From Brugia malayi (Eukaryota > Nematoda > Chromadorea > Rhabditida > Onchocercidae), in assembly GCF_000002995.4 (NCBI RefSeq), contig NW_025062477.1, positions 8,714,649 through 8,778,648 of the forward strand: a DNA stretch of 64,000 nt, in the 5' to 3' direction. Positions within the stretch are counted from its first letter, which is position 1. The number at the start of each line of letters is the position of its first letter. The notes under the pieces are model-generated. The model had not been told where the DNA came from. It saw only the letters and a list, made by a program, of their open reading frames with translations, and searched no databases. Positions 48,784-61,937 of the stretch are shown one piece after another. The position numbers were made by a program, and so were the translations under genes.

Positions 48784-51700
48784 ATGATGAAGAGAACAAC
48801 ACGAACGATGGATGTGCCAAAATTACGCAAAAATTTGAAGGGACGCGGCCGTATCGCAGAAACAATGTGTTGTGGGTTAGTGAGCTTTGTTATATTCATA
48901 TAATGATATTTCACGTGCGGAGGTCATTTTTCGTTTCCATGATACAATAAGTTGACTGTTAAAATTTTCATGTATTTTTGTACAAGGAATGATCCTCTAT
49001 TGGTTCGCTCGTATTAGCTAACTGCCGGATACTTTTCTGCATGTATGATGAAACATAGAATTGTGTAGTTCCAGGTTGCCTCTGGCCCGAGATATGTATC
49101 GCTGATGGTGTGCTGCTGCTTCTTCACCACTTCTAAAATGACACTTTACAGACATTTCGGTGGATTCGCATACGTGAAATTTGTATTGCTGTGGCTGAGT
49201 TGTATTGCGCTTGATTTATTGATCGGATTTCGTTTTGAGTTATTATATCCGGTTTGGTTACTTATGCGCAATTGCTACGACTCATTTCGATTCCAGGGTT
49301 TCGTTAGCTCATTGCAATATTCTGTATGTTTCTTACCTATTTTTACCAAAGAAGTGTATCAAAAATGTTCTAAATTTTAAGTTAAATACCAATTTTTCAA
49401 AATTATCGTCTTCAGGCTTTCTCTGCATTTTTTGTATGTGCGACAGTAACAACGGACCTTATATGTTTTATATTTCTTCCCGTTCAGCTGCTATTCTTCC
49501 TTGCAAGCACATATGTGTGGATCCTTCTAATTTGGCAGACAGGTATAGAAAATTCGTGGAATACATTTTCTATCTTTCTGGATTCAATATTTTAAACTGT
49601 TTTCTTTAAATCTCTTACAATTCGACGTTCTTAAAATTCATTAACAATTGTAGCAGAACGAGGTATTGGTTCAGCTCATTTGCTTCTGTGGATCGCTATA
49701 ATATCGTTCGAGTATAATTGGCGTTATCGAGGAGATTCGCCGCTGCAGCTTTTAAAAGGTTCGACGCTTGGGTTGGCACTCAATTTTCTAACTGGTATTT
49801 TTTTCAGAAATTTCGTTTTCCTTTTATTATAATAAGCTTACACAAATCTGATATTTCTTAACCTTCATTGCACTGAGTTTAAATTTGATCGAACTAATTA
49901 CTTAAATTAATAAAATTTCAGGTGGTATATTGACGAAATGGCTAGAACTACGTGATTTATCAACCAATGGCGAGGTTACAAGTGATTCTTCGAAAGAATG
50001 TTATCCACCAGCACGATTTGTTAATCCTGTCGGTAATTTTTTGGGTCGTTTTGGTGTCACATTAATGGCAGCTTTTGCACACAGTTCTTCGTTGACTTCA
50101 GATATTTGTCGTCCCTTTGCCGCACACTGCATTGGATATCCAGTTGTTATGTTTGGATTTGGTCTCAAAACTTATTTTAGGTATGGAATTATTTGGTAAC
50201 ATAACTGCTCTCGAATTTCACTTTTTTCTAACTGTATTTAGACTATATGTTGACCCATCATTGTTAATTTATTATGAAAACATTTGAAAACATGTTGTCA
50301 GACTTTGGCGAGTGAAAAGACGCCAGCGTGAAGTGTCTCTTGCTAACGAAGTATATTGTAAACTTCTAATGGAGGCGTTACCTTCGTTATATGAAGGTCC
50401 GAAAATATATTCGCGATGTAACGGTACCGTATTGCAGGACCAAGAACAAATAGGTTGCTTTTTTTTGCATTCAGTTTTGCCTTTGTTGCACAATTTTTGC
50501 AAAACTGTAATGCACATTTTTGATTTCATTTCAAAAGCGTTTTAGAGGAAGGCGGATTATGTGTAGCATATCAGTCTACTTTTGTGAAATTCATCGATCA
50601 TTGGTAGTGTTAATGAGTGAAAAACGAGCTAATTATCGTCTCTTGTGAAAAATGTTTTAAATTATTTCTGTATGTTTTCACTAAATTAGATGCGAGCAAA
50701 AGTTTATTTTTTTACTGAAATGAGTGAAGTAAATCTGTCCATTCTTTTCAGAGTATGAATCCGAAATTTGCCCTGGTCCGTTGCAAAATTTAGCTATTTG
50801 TGCATCACCTTCATCAGCTGTCATAGCACATCGGAAGAACTCACGTGGGACGGGTTGGAAGCAAAATAGTTGGAAGCATGTGGCCATTAATTCCAAAAAA
50901 GTTTGCGCTCCCTCAAATGGGTCATCATCAATACGAAAGGAAAGAGTAGTAAGAGAAAATAACGATGATGATGATACAGCTAGTTCTGGTTCGTTAATAG
51001 TAAAATCCTCTCATTCCAAAAAAAAAAGTAAATGAGGTCTTCTAAAAGAGAAATAAATTTATTAGGCATTCTTCGTAAAATTATGGTGCCGGGATAATTT
51101 TCCTTATAGCTGGATTTCAATAATGATTAAATGGACAATCTTTCACAGTTGTAACTCGTAAATTCTGAAACATTTCACTGTTTTAATTAACTTCAACTGA
51201 GCAAAATAACCGTGGACTCTAAATGCCGTGACTTGACGAGTTATTCATTACCAGAAAATTATGATGTTTACTGACACAGTTCCCTTCAAAGGTTGGAAAG
51301 AGTGAGAATGTGTGTGACAGTCGATTTTTTACAGTTTCACTGTCGGTCACTCCAAGAATGTATTTATGGCGCATAATATGGGATTTACTTTGGGGCATAA
51401 TGTTGTACATATTGGGTGGTGTTGTTGAGTCACCGTCACCATCATTAGACGATCGTATATCACTGTCTTCAAATGAAATGGAAAGCGAGGATGAAATGAT
51501 GGACCAAGAAGAAACATCATCTCAACCAGACGATGCTTCACCAAGTTCTAATCGTTTAGGATCTATTCATCGGCATTCAACCAGTTCGAAAAAAAATAAA
51601 AGTACTTCAGTTTCTTATAACAAGTGTCAAATATTTTGAAATATATCTGGTCCTGAAGGGTTTTCATGAATTTCTGAGCTTCGAAAATTCATTTATATTT

Positions 51701-54700
51701 TAGTATTCATTTCGAGCTCGGGAAACTATTCTCGAGCAAAAGGTGGACGTTCACGGGGACGTCATATACAAAATCACAATGGCTATATCTTATCGCCACT
51801 GACACCTGCAACTGCGTTATCGTCATCAACATTGAGCGCTAATTGCGCATTAAATAATAATTTCTTAAATCTGGCAGCTGGTAGTATACAGCAGGATAGG
51901 CAAATGTACAATTCTGCTAGCAGTACAGGTTATCAAAGTATATCGATTAGCGGTATTAATGTTGAAAATGGAAATCCATCTGCATGCGATGCAACCGCTT
52001 TTGATAGGAAGGCCAGCGAATATGAGTTAGTGACATTTTAATTTTTAGTTTTTAGTTAAGTTTTCCTGCACAACATTTAGTATATAAACCCATATATACT
52101 AAGAGAAATCGTAACATCAATTTGTTTATTTTTGTCTTATCTCAACTGATCCACTATAAGGATGCGGACCATTCATTTCGAGATGGAAGTGAAGTTGTGC
52201 TTACAGAAAACTAGTTTGAAGCATATATGTATAATTTTTAATTTTTTTGTTGTTCAGTAGTATTTTTTTTTTATTTTTTGTTATTCATGTTATGTTGTTC
52301 AGTAGACTGCTATGAAATTCTGTAAGCATTATCCACAAAACTGTAGTCGTAATAAGTCAGTTATCTGATACAATCTGATTTGTTATGAAGTTTCATAGAT
52401 GATTATGTGATTATGTATATTTTAGTGCTGAAGAATTGGAAACATTACGTAATGACTTACGTGTGGCACGAACACAAGAAACGGAATTACGCTTCATGCT
52501 ACAGCAGTATGTTAATGGAGAAAAGCGATTGAAAGGGGAATTACATCAGTTAAAATTGAAGCAAGAGCACAGTGAAAATAAGTTAGTTTCTCTGTGAAAT
52601 ATTTGAAACAACTTTTGAATTTAAAGTAAAAATTCGTTCTCTTTTAAAGTGGAACGTCCTCTTGTTTTAAAGTGGATGAATTTTTTTTTCCAGGCTTGCA
52701 AATATAATGAAGGCACGCGAACAGGATAAGTCAACGATGCAGTTACTAGAAAAGAAATTAATTGATATACAAATGAAAAAAAATGAGTTAGAAAAAGAAT
52801 TAAATGCAGAAAAGCGTAGCAAAATTAAGGAAGAGCACGCTTCTGCGCGTGCATTAGCCGCAGCGCAGTCAAACAGGTATGTCGCTAACTGTAGTTAGCT
52901 TGTAAATGCATCGCTACTTCTTGCAGTAATTTTATGCAAATTTCTAAGGAAATGATTGCTAACACGGTCTCTCTTGTGGTGCTGCGGCTGTATATTCTCT
53001 ACAATCAGGCTAATAAGCAGTCTATTTTTCAGTATATTTTCAGTTCTGTGGTTTTTCATTCTTGAAAAGTTGTGTATTGTATTTTGAGAGTTATTGAATG
53101 TGGTGAAGCATGTAGAACAAGGAAGGCTGATTTGGAAAAGGAACTAAGGATCGTTCGACGTGAACTGAAGGCTAAGGAGGAACTTATAAGTGAACATGAA
53201 GAGGAATTGCGGCAGTTACGGCAGTACAAAGAAAGCAATGATTTGCAGGTTTATTTAATAAATAAAAAAAATTAAAATATATGAGAAATATTTCCTTAAA
53301 GTCTTCTTCCGGTGCAGTCAAAATTATATCGAATTTATTAGATGTTTTATTATTGTAAATTCAACTTCCACACGGTGAATTTTTCCAAAGCAAGTAAACC
53401 TATCAAATTTGGTCAAATTGGAAGTTTTCATAATTTAACTATTTTCTGGACTAACTGCTTTTAATAAACATATTTCAGGGACTGCATGCTACACTTCAAA
53501 TTATTCGTGAGAAAAACACCCATCTGGAGAACTCATTGTCAGCAGAGAATCGACTAAAACAGAAATTATTTTATGCTTTAAATGAAGCACGAGGACAGAT
53601 GGCTGATTTCCGGCGTCAGTTCCTTTCTATTTTTCAGTAATTTTTGTTCATAAGCCACTTGATTCATTCGTGCTTTGAAAATGAAAGAATAAGCTGATGA
53701 GGTTTTATTCATCATCACAGTGTGAGTTATGTGTGCTAATGTAGTTATTAATAGCGAAGTTTGCAGAAATCTGTAATTTCTCGCTTTCTATAATTGTTGT
53801 TCTGAATATCGAACATAAAGATTATAACTTGAGACTCGAAAATGAAGGCTGTAACTGTTGGAAGTTATGTTACAGAACAGCTTCTTGCAAAGGAAGCAGA
53901 TTTGCGTCTGAAAAATGTTGAGTTAATGAATTTGCGAGGGCGATTTGGAAGTGGTACAGATGACCAATCAAAATTATCACCTACTGGAGATAATCGAGTA
54001 TCGGTATATTTTTTTAATTTAAACTAAATAAATATTTGATATAACATAGTGCAAGAAAATCCACTGTTAAAACTCATGAATACTTCTTGACTTTTATACT
54101 ATTTTCTGAAAGATGAAATTGGTAATATGTAATGTCCTTTAAGGAGTTGTTAATAATTTACGTTATGTTGCATGAATCATGAATAAACAGCTTCCAAGTT
54201 TTTAAATGTTAACTTTTTTAGCTGCAAGTGAAAACAACACGCTGCAGTCCAGCAGGTAGCGCTGTTATGCAATCTGTTGTCAGTGATATTAGCGGCATTA
54301 TGAAACCACATGTAGTAACAGAACAGGACATTTTCAACAGTACAGGCAATACTTACATGTGAGTGTTGTTACTGTAGTACTTTATCTTTAATGTTTAAAT
54401 GAATTACCGCGCTATCATTATACTTCACTAAGGGATAACAACGTATACCGTAAGGGGGATTTCAGTCGTGTTTTCAGATGTGACAAGTTATGCTTACTTT
54501 CACATTAAGAATAATGCATCATGAAGTTCATGATGAAGTTTGCTGGCTCCAAATAATATATGTGGTATATATCAATATTATCTAGCCTTGCTGCATTTGG
54601 CCACTTCTTTCATTGAAATATTGAAATTCTTTATTGAAATTGTTTTGTTTCTACTTCGCTCAAAATTATCAGTAATTTAGAATGCAAAGTGGTGGTCGTC

Positions 54701-54962
54701 ACTTGATGATTGTATTTTATGTGATAACCATATATCTAGCATTTTTAGGCCATATACATTCATCACACACTCATCTCATGATGAACATTCCCTGTTTGAT
54801 AGTCCAGTCACGATATCCCACCAGACTTCTACGATACCGCCAGACTCGGTGAGTCCACCTCCGTCATCATGTCTCCCCAACGTCAGTTCAGACGCTTTTC
54901 GTTTCACAAACAGCAAATTTAGCCCAGCATCGACTAACACCAGCTCTCCAAAAAATTCGTAA
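48784..54962 (+). CDS. maco-1: Macoilin, ER membrane and coiled-coil protein
   Basis: Conserved ER/rough-ER membrane protein that tunes neuronal excitability and behaviour in C. elegans. Sixteen exons join in phase to 966 aa: 48784-48875, 49152-49302, 49416-49542, 49654-49794, 49922-50180, 50302-50453, 50752-51027, 51335-51601, 51704-52025, 52426-52581, 52694-52876, 53089-53248, 53479-53614, 53876-54003, 54222-54358, 54749-54962. Diagnostic matches to human macoilin are FRFELLYPVWLLMRNCYDSF, AFSAFFVC, LASTYVW, the near-identical DICRPFAAHCIGYPVV and ENSLSAENRLKQKLFYAL. The N-terminal ~270 residues carry the membrane helices. The middle is Ser-rich and disordered, exons 10-14 are coiled coil, and the tail is Ser/Pro-rich. 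Exon 8 encodes an additional hydrophobic stretch (IIWDLLWGIMLYILGG) in the linker. A second ATG follows the first directly. Confidence 0.96.
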
Positions 54963-56190
54963 GCTATTGTAGTTCTTAAAAATATCAATTAGAATCCATT
55001 CGGATACTCGTTCCGGTTTTTTTTCCTTCATCTTCATCTAGTTCGATTACTTTCAATGCTTTAGTGACGTACGTTTTCTTGTACATGAAGTTATTCCGGT
55101 GTCATATGTATCCATAGTGATTGAAGTATTACCCGATGCAAACACTACTGTGGTCGTTATCTCAAGCAAAGTTTCCCGTCTCATTTGAGCTCCGCGACAT
55201 TTGGACTTCATAAAATTATTTTCCTTGTCACCTTTTTACGGTTTTGTTGGGGTTTCTTTTGGAGCTTAACAACTTGGAATTTTGCTTCACTCGCCAGAAT
55301 GCTGTGAATTTTAGAATTGGCCAACTTATTCCTTACCTACTTTCTTACCCCCAAAAGCCCTTGTTCCTCATACATACATATAGATCTTGCTCGATGACGT
55401 TCTTTTATCGTGCTTCACTCCACAACACCAGAAATACCATAGAAACGTATCTAGCATTTGAAAAAAAAAAGCTGAAATGCGCTAAAAAAACTGCTATTCA
55501 CATTAATCTCTCACTGAAACAGATCATTTTTCTCATTGAAATGAAATTTCATATGAGCAAATATTTTAGCTGTTTTGTTTCTATGGGCCTATTTCAATTG
55601 CTGATAACTATTTCATTTGTTTTCGTCTTGAGCTGTGCTCATTTCTTTTTTTAAATGTTTTACTTTGGTTTCTCTTGTGGATCTCTCCTTACGGTTCATT
55701 GTTAAAATATGACTGTTTCTGTTCAAAAAATTTTCGGAGACATAATCTGCTATTATATGTTTTACCATTTCTCCTTTTTTTAATTGACACTGGTTTGTCT
55801 CACAATCCCTTCCTTTTTTGGGATAACAACTACAGCCAAATCATATACATATTGACTGTATTATGTATAGTCTTAATTTTTTTGCACTAAAAAGATTTTC
55901 TTACAAACATTCGTAAGCAAGTAAGGAGAATTTCTGAACAATACAAGACAAAGATATGAAAAAAAAGCTGAAGAACACTCAACGTCTTACAAAAGCTTAT
56001 CTTTCATAGCCATTTAAATAGTATAAGACCAGTCTCTTTCTAACCGACCTGGAACCAATTTGTTACTATAAAATGAACATTTATTTGGATTCGTCCAGTT
56101 TTCACAGTATTAGCTCACGTATACAAAGACTTATTTCCAGTTACGCACTGACTTAGGAGGAGTATTGTTTTGAAGTTTTTTATGATCGAA
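54963..56190. other. Convergent 3' region of macoilin and WDR18
   Basis: Holds the two 3' UTRs of the converging genes. A 136-codon open stretch at 55244-55654 is hydrophobic low-complexity without recognisable features or splice context, and I do not call it a gene. Confidence 0.5.
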
Positions 56191-59019
56191 TTAGTTCCGG
56201 TTAATTATTAATGATGCCGCAAAATCATAAATTTGCTGATTTATTTTTTCCAAGGTTGCTATTTTCATTTTCAAGCCCTCTATTGTTTTTGAATCTGAAT
56301 TCTCCACGCCTTCCGCTAATTTTAAGTCTTCTGTGGTGTATTCACTGTACGGTTCATCGTCGTTTGAAGTATTAACGTGAACCTAAAGAGAGTTTACTTA
56401 GAAATTTAATTTCTCTTGTTTTAGTGTAATCCTATCTTATTGGGCTATCGTTACAGCTGAAGACTGATTCCATGTTTCTTTGTACTAATTACTTTCAATT
56501 TTGACCTACCATTCTAATTATATTATATTGGCTTCTGTTGGGAATATACAATTCATTAAGAAACAAACAAAAAAAAAAAAAAAAAAAAAAAAACTAATCA
56601 ATGGAGTCAGATACCAATTCCAAGTATAGAGAGACGTGAAAGAGAATTATTTTTAAATACTTACTTCCACCTTAGCATAATTAGATATGATCCTGTCCAG
56701 ATCTAAAGCATAAAATTCATCCTGGAAAAAAACAAATAAAGTAAAAAACAAAAAATTAAAGTTTACAGACTTCTGTATCACGGCTAGATTATATTAACTT
56801 ATTCTAGGAAGTCATCAGTAAAATGCTAGTTTCTAAAGTATTTTTACAACTAATGAAATAAGTTGGAAGTGGTGATACCTTTTCACTGGATATTCCATCC
56901 TGCAACGGTACAAGAGCGGGTAGTTTTCTTTCTTTCTGCCGCTTGAGACTAGAGACACAGAGTGTTGGTTTGTTTTTGCCACCTGTTTCTGTAGCTTTCC
57001 ATCGTGCATTGAACTTCAACTTGCAAATGGGTCCTTAAAGAAAAAGATACACAGCAGAACTCTAGTTAAGATTTCGTGGAATATACCTTTTAGAGATGCC
57101 GTCTTCAAACACTGCCGACTCGAAATATCCCAGATCACGTAAACACCACATACATCACCGGATGCCAACAAGGAGCCATCATGATTTACATCTAATCGTG
57201 CCAATTCAGCAGAATGGCCCTTGAACAGCTGTAAATTCCCACTAGTTTCTTCTCTAATTACAAGCGACACTTCTGTTTTGTTCTGAAATGACAAAGCATC
57301 CTCTTTTTCCCAATAATCCATGAATCAATTCCTCTCATGAGCATACCAAAGTATAAAGATCTAATTGCACCAAGGATCCGTCGACAGTGCCCAAAAACAA
57401 TCGACATTCAGCGGGATCAATTGCACAGGATGATATTGCCATGTCACATGAGATCTAAAACAAAACCAAACCAGTCAGTAATTACATAATGTTAAATGGT
57501 CCATTTCATAAAACCAAATGGTGGGGAACGCAAAAACAAAAAGAATAATCTTCAAACAAGTGATTCATAAATCGGGAACTTATTGATGTCTTTGCTTAAA
57601 TAATATGGTTTTTTATGTGTGTTTAAGAGTTTACAAGTAAGGAAATGCAAAACATATGGAGGCAACGCAGATTGTCCAACTTCTACCCTAACCTACCTTT
57701 AACAAACAAATATTAGCTGTAACTGAGTGTAGTGCGGCAGTATGGTCCTTGGAACACGATAATATACGAGCATTACTATGACGTGTTACCGCAATATCGC
57801 TAACGGGTAAAGAATGTGGTCGCCATTGACGGAATGGGACGGTACGTTCAAAAGCTGGGTTTTTCGATACCAGCCTAAAACAGCAATTTGAAATATCAAA
57901 CTTCTAAGCGGTTTATTTCACTCAAGTTAATGATATCTTAACATATTGTTTTGCTTTGTGATTATTTACTATGTAAAACATGGAATATACATACTATTTT
58001 TATCCATATAGCTCTAGGAGAGTGAAGAATTTGTAGAAAGGAAAATTCTATTTTATTTCTTTTGCAAATATAAGTAATACTGAAGGAGAAAAAGTCTATG
58101 AAAAAGTGGGACACACATGAAAAATACTTTGATTTTTTCCTGCCGTGCAGAAAAACCTTCTTTTATAAGTAAAACTTACTCAGCAACAACAAACACACAT
58201 AAGCTGCCATCCTCCGTCCCAAACGCTAAGAGCGAACCATCGGAATTCAGTAATAAACTAGATACTGATCGATAATGACCGTTAATTATAGCAATAAGTT
58301 CGCCTGTGGCTATCTGTAACTTTGAGAAGAATAGAGGGTAACAAAAGGTGAATTAAACATGCAATTTAAATCAAAAATATGTATATTTGACTTACAATCC
58401 ATATGTATATTTCATTACTGATTACAGCGAACAGTAAGCTACCATCTGGTGTTACAGCTAAGTGATGCACCGACTTGGGAAGCACACTCTTGACATGGAG
58501 GCGCTTACTATTATCCATAGAAAGGAAATGAAGTAACGGTTTGTCTTTGGTTGCTACAATAAAATGATTGCTACCAACCATCTCAACGGATCCTGCAAAC
58601 AACTGCCTATATGCAAATACTAAACTTTAGTTTCCCAATTTTCCCACTCTTTTAGGCGAAAATCTTGGAACCTAACCTGTTCGAGCTCCTTGTAGTTCAT
58701 TTCCTTTATAAGACCAACGGGAAACACCCGTCTTTGGGCTGATTAGCAGTGTTGCATACGGATCGCTTGTTTCGCTTGCTAACAATAAATACTGAAAATA
58801 TTAATTTCCAACAGAACTACCCTTCAAAAAGCACAATATATAAAATATGATTTTATAATTAACTCCTAAATTTGTCACAGTGATGCAAAAAAAAAACAAA
58901 CTGTATTTCATATTTCATAATAGAATGCCATTACTGTAATGAATGCAAACAAATTCTCGATTGCGAATCAATTCTGTGTAGGAGAGTTAAAGTAAAAATA
59001 CCTCAGCCTCATATTCCAT
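56191..59019 (-). CDS. WDR18: WD-repeat protein WDR18 (IPI3), ribosome assembly
   Basis: Component of the Rix1/PELP1-TEX10-WDR18 complex that processes pre-60S particles in the nucleolus and nucleoplasm. Ten exons join in phase to 449 aa (human 432): 59019-59002 (six codons, MEYEAE), 58791-58677, 58592-58396, 58313-58180, 57874-57697, 57454-57347, 57282-57087, 57033-56879, 56721-56665, 56382-56191. WD blades are recognisable (SVHHLAVTPDGSLLFAVISN, SVSSLLLNSDGSLLAFGTED, LSCSKDHTAALHSV, ARLDVNHDGSLLASGD...VIWDI). After the blades comes RQCLKTASLKGP, matching human KQCIRTVALKGP, and the C-terminal helix LEKINQQIYDFAASLI, matching human NLRKINRDLFDFSTRFI. This tail separates WDR18 from other WD proteins. 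Confidence 0.9.
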
Positions 59020-59781
59020 TGCAGAGAGAATACTACTTTACTCCACTTCCCTTCTTACTCTTTAACTTCTATCTAGGAATGAACCGTCCACCATTTCATC
59101 TCACTATGATGGGAGCGGCAGTGAAAATTTCGTCCCCACGTATCAGGTGTTCCATTAATGTATGCGAACTGGACAGGGTAAGTGTTCTACCTTAGGTCTT
59201 GCGTGAGTTTCGGAATTGGGTAGTTCTCTGGGATGACAAGATATGTAACTTGAAACATCGTACTTGGACAGGAATGAAAGATCGGTGTAAAAAAAACTTG
59301 GCTGACTGTTGGTGCGAAGAGTAAGAAATATGGTTTTCATCAGGAAGGGAATGGGAGAAGTTGCCTATGGATCTCCAATATCATCGATCAAGTATTTAAA
59401 AATTAAAATCGAGGACAACTTTACAATGGATCAAGGATAAAAATTCTTCTTGATATGATCTATTATACTGAATGTTATTTTACACAATTATTTTACTGAA
59501 GAACTTTCGAAACATGTAGCTGTTGCAAATATGAAAATATAGCTCATGTATTTGTTAAGTATTTTAGTTTTAAAAAGTACTGCACAAAAAAGAATTATGT
59601 AGATATTTCAATTCACTGTTTTCTGTTTGCATTATTGCTGGCGTATATCATCATCCACCGAAATATGGATTATTAGGGAATGAAACAAATAGACAAATTG
59701 ATCACAAATTTATTGGCAGTTCTAATTTCTGCCGTAAAAATACATGCTGAAAATATATCACTGTACATATTTTCAGGAACA
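59020..59781. other. Divergent intergenic region
   Basis: Between WDR18 (minus) and the small membrane ORF (plus), so it likely carries both promoters. A CAG acceptor-like site at about 59773-59775 directly precedes the plus-strand ORF. Confidence 0.5.
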
Positions 59782-59982
59782 ATGGCTATGAGAACAAAAA
59801 CATTGGCGACACGCACGAACCATACGTTGCGCTTATCAAAAACCGGTTATTTTTACACATGGATTATTAGCACTTTTACGGAATTGGTTGTTTTTGCTGT
59901 CATTATGTGTTTTATAAGTTCTTTGAGCGTGCTGCTTTGTCAGTTTGATATTCATTTCAAATATATGATCAGTTTTGTGTAG
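59782..59982 (+). CDS. Small single-pass membrane protein, 66 aa
   Basis: ATG at 59782 lies six bases after a TTTTCAG acceptor, as in trans-spliced nematode genes. The product has a basic N-terminus (MAMRTKTLATRTNHTLRLSK) and one hydrophobic segment at about residues 28-51 (TELVVFAVIMCFISSLSVLL). No family recognised. It ends about 75 bp before the acceptor of MRPS33 on the same strand, which is operon-like spacing. It could also be a chance ORF in AT-rich DNA. Confidence 0.4.
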   Translation: MAMRTKTLATRTNHTLRLSKTGYFYTWIISTFTELVVFAVIMCFISSLSVLLCQFDIHFKYMISFV

Positions 59983-60087
59983 AATGATTGAGAGTAGCAT
60001 TTCTTAACGGGATTGGTTGTTATGTAAGTTCAAAAACATTGCATTTGTGCATTTTCAGAAAAGGAGAAAATAATGAATGAGTAATGC

Positions 60088-61078
60088 ATGAAATTTAAGA
60101 AGAAAATAATGGCTCATACAAATTTTGTAGGAGTTGCGGTGAAAACGATGTTGTCACGTATCAATTTAGCTACTCGAGGAATCAATTGTGAAACAGAATA
60201 TGGGAGACATATGAATGATTTATCGAGACGTATTTTCACTGAGCCACAGCGAACAACCGAATCTAAAAATCTGAAAGTTGTAAGGGTTATGTCAGAAGAG
60301 CCGTTGGAGCAACAGTCGTTCAAAGCAGTTAGTTCGTTTGGTTGATGATTGCTTAGTACTTCTTGTCAAAGTGTTCCTTACATTTCAGTGAAGATCAGTA
60401 TCGAACCTTTACCATTAGTTTTATATTTTTCGTTATGTTGCTCAATTGCATTCAGCCTATCTCAGTCGATAATGATTACTTTTTAAGAATAAGTGAGTAT
60501 AAGCCACCAAGCCTTATTGCAGGTATTGATGCTGCAACTTTTTCCCCAATGTACTGTGCATAAATAGGATAAAATGGATACCCAGCACTGATTCTTATTT
60601 TAAAGAAAAACAGAGCTCTAAAAATTCTACAACTTATAGATGAAGTTGAATAAAAATAGGAGAAAAGGGAATCATGTAAATTTAGATTGATTATTATCCT
60701 AATCAACCAATGTTCCACTATTTGACAAAAATGTTGCGCTTCCATGGTCTTTGTTTTGATGAACACATTGTATGGAGAGAAGTGCAGGTAAATATTGCAA
60801 TAATACTTTGTAAAGCTTTGAAATTGAACTAAATTGAATTTTAATTCTGCAAAACAGCAGCAGTGCTTTCGTTTTCTTCATCACAGAAGAAAACTTTTAT
60901 TTTTGCTTTATATCAGATTTTATGATTTCTTCATCGTAATTCGATAATGCTTATCAAAGATTTGAGAAAGTAAGGTTTTTGTATATTTCAGAATCGATTG
61001 AAATCAGCACGAGGAAAAATGCTTTATCCACCAATTGGGCAAGGTAAAAGGGCTCAGCTCAGAGGCGAGAAGAAATAA
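60088..61078 (+). CDS. MRPS33: Mitochondrial small ribosomal subunit protein S33
   Basis: Three exons (60088-60327, 60686-60787, 60992-61078) join in phase to 142 aa. The core matches human MRPS33: YGRHMNDLSRRIFTEPQR (human YAFRMSRLSARLFGEVTR), ESKNLKVVRVMSEEPL (human NSKSMKVVKLFSELPL), DYYPNQPMFHYLTKMLRFHG (human [20 protein letters not shown]), NRLKSARGK and a basic tail. The N-terminus is about 30 residues longer than human; an in-frame ATG at 60109 would shorten it. A TTTTCAG acceptor lies at 60058, followed by a three-codon uORF at 60073. The stop codon is embedded in an AATAAA hexamer (61074-61079). Confidence 0.92.
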
Positions 61079-61937
61079 ATATAATGACAAGGGAAATTTT
61101 GTTTCAACGTCGTTTGATTCAAATACATTGTTCCAGTGAATATATTGTTCATGTAAAAAAAAATGAAGATTTATTTAAAATTTCAGGTCTCTTTCTAACC
61201 ACGGTGTTAACATTTCTTTAGTTTTCTTTGATTTAATAATTATGCATACCGAAAAAATTTCGTTATCTTATTAATACATAACTGTAATAGTAGATGCTTT
61301 CTTTACTTGGTGATTTTGTCGTGTTACTTTATTGGTTTTATGACTTTATCAAAAAGAAGAAGGTTGGGCATTAGGAAATGAAAAGCGGCGGAATATCCTA
61401 GTAATCTTTTTTTTTTTTTTTTTTTTAAATCTGTTTAGAATTTAACGTTACTGAAGTGCTCGCTTGCATGGAGGAAAGGAATTAGTTTAGTCATTTAATT
61501 TGGAAGTCAGCATTTGTAATTTTTGGATAAATGGAAAGAATTTGTGCATAGGATGTTTAGCGGCTTGTTTGAACAAAAAATAACAAAAAGTAAGAAATTG
61601 TCAGGATAATTTAATCTACTTCCAAGTATCATTTTTTGGTAATGATATCAGAAATAAAATTGTTAATACTGTCATGTTATTCTGTTTTCAGTGTTATTGG
61701 AGACTGTTGTGCAGTATAGCCGACTGTATATCTTTCGTTGAAATAACGATGATCTTAACATCTTAATATTCCGAGTAAATTATTGTCCATCAACATGCAG
61801 TACTTGCATCCTAAAGCATGAAGCCTGATTACAAAATTTTATTCTAAGGTCAACAACCCGTTGACGTGTGACATATAACTCTAGTTACACATCCATAATT
61901 TATAGCTACGATATTACAAAAAAATAACTTCTTATAG
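61079..61937. other. Intergenic, nothing recognised
   Basis: AT-rich gap between MRPS33 and the Josephin gene, with a T(18) run near 61410. No supported exon. Confidence 0.5.

Noticed and set aside
54776..54988. Antisense ORF over the last macoilin exon
   Set aside because: Shadow of the real exon on the opposite strand.
55244..55890. Long plus-strand open stretches downstream of macoilin
   Set aside because: Translations are Phe/Leu-rich low complexity from T-rich DNA, with no domain, splice context or start environment, and they lie in a convergent 3' UTR region.
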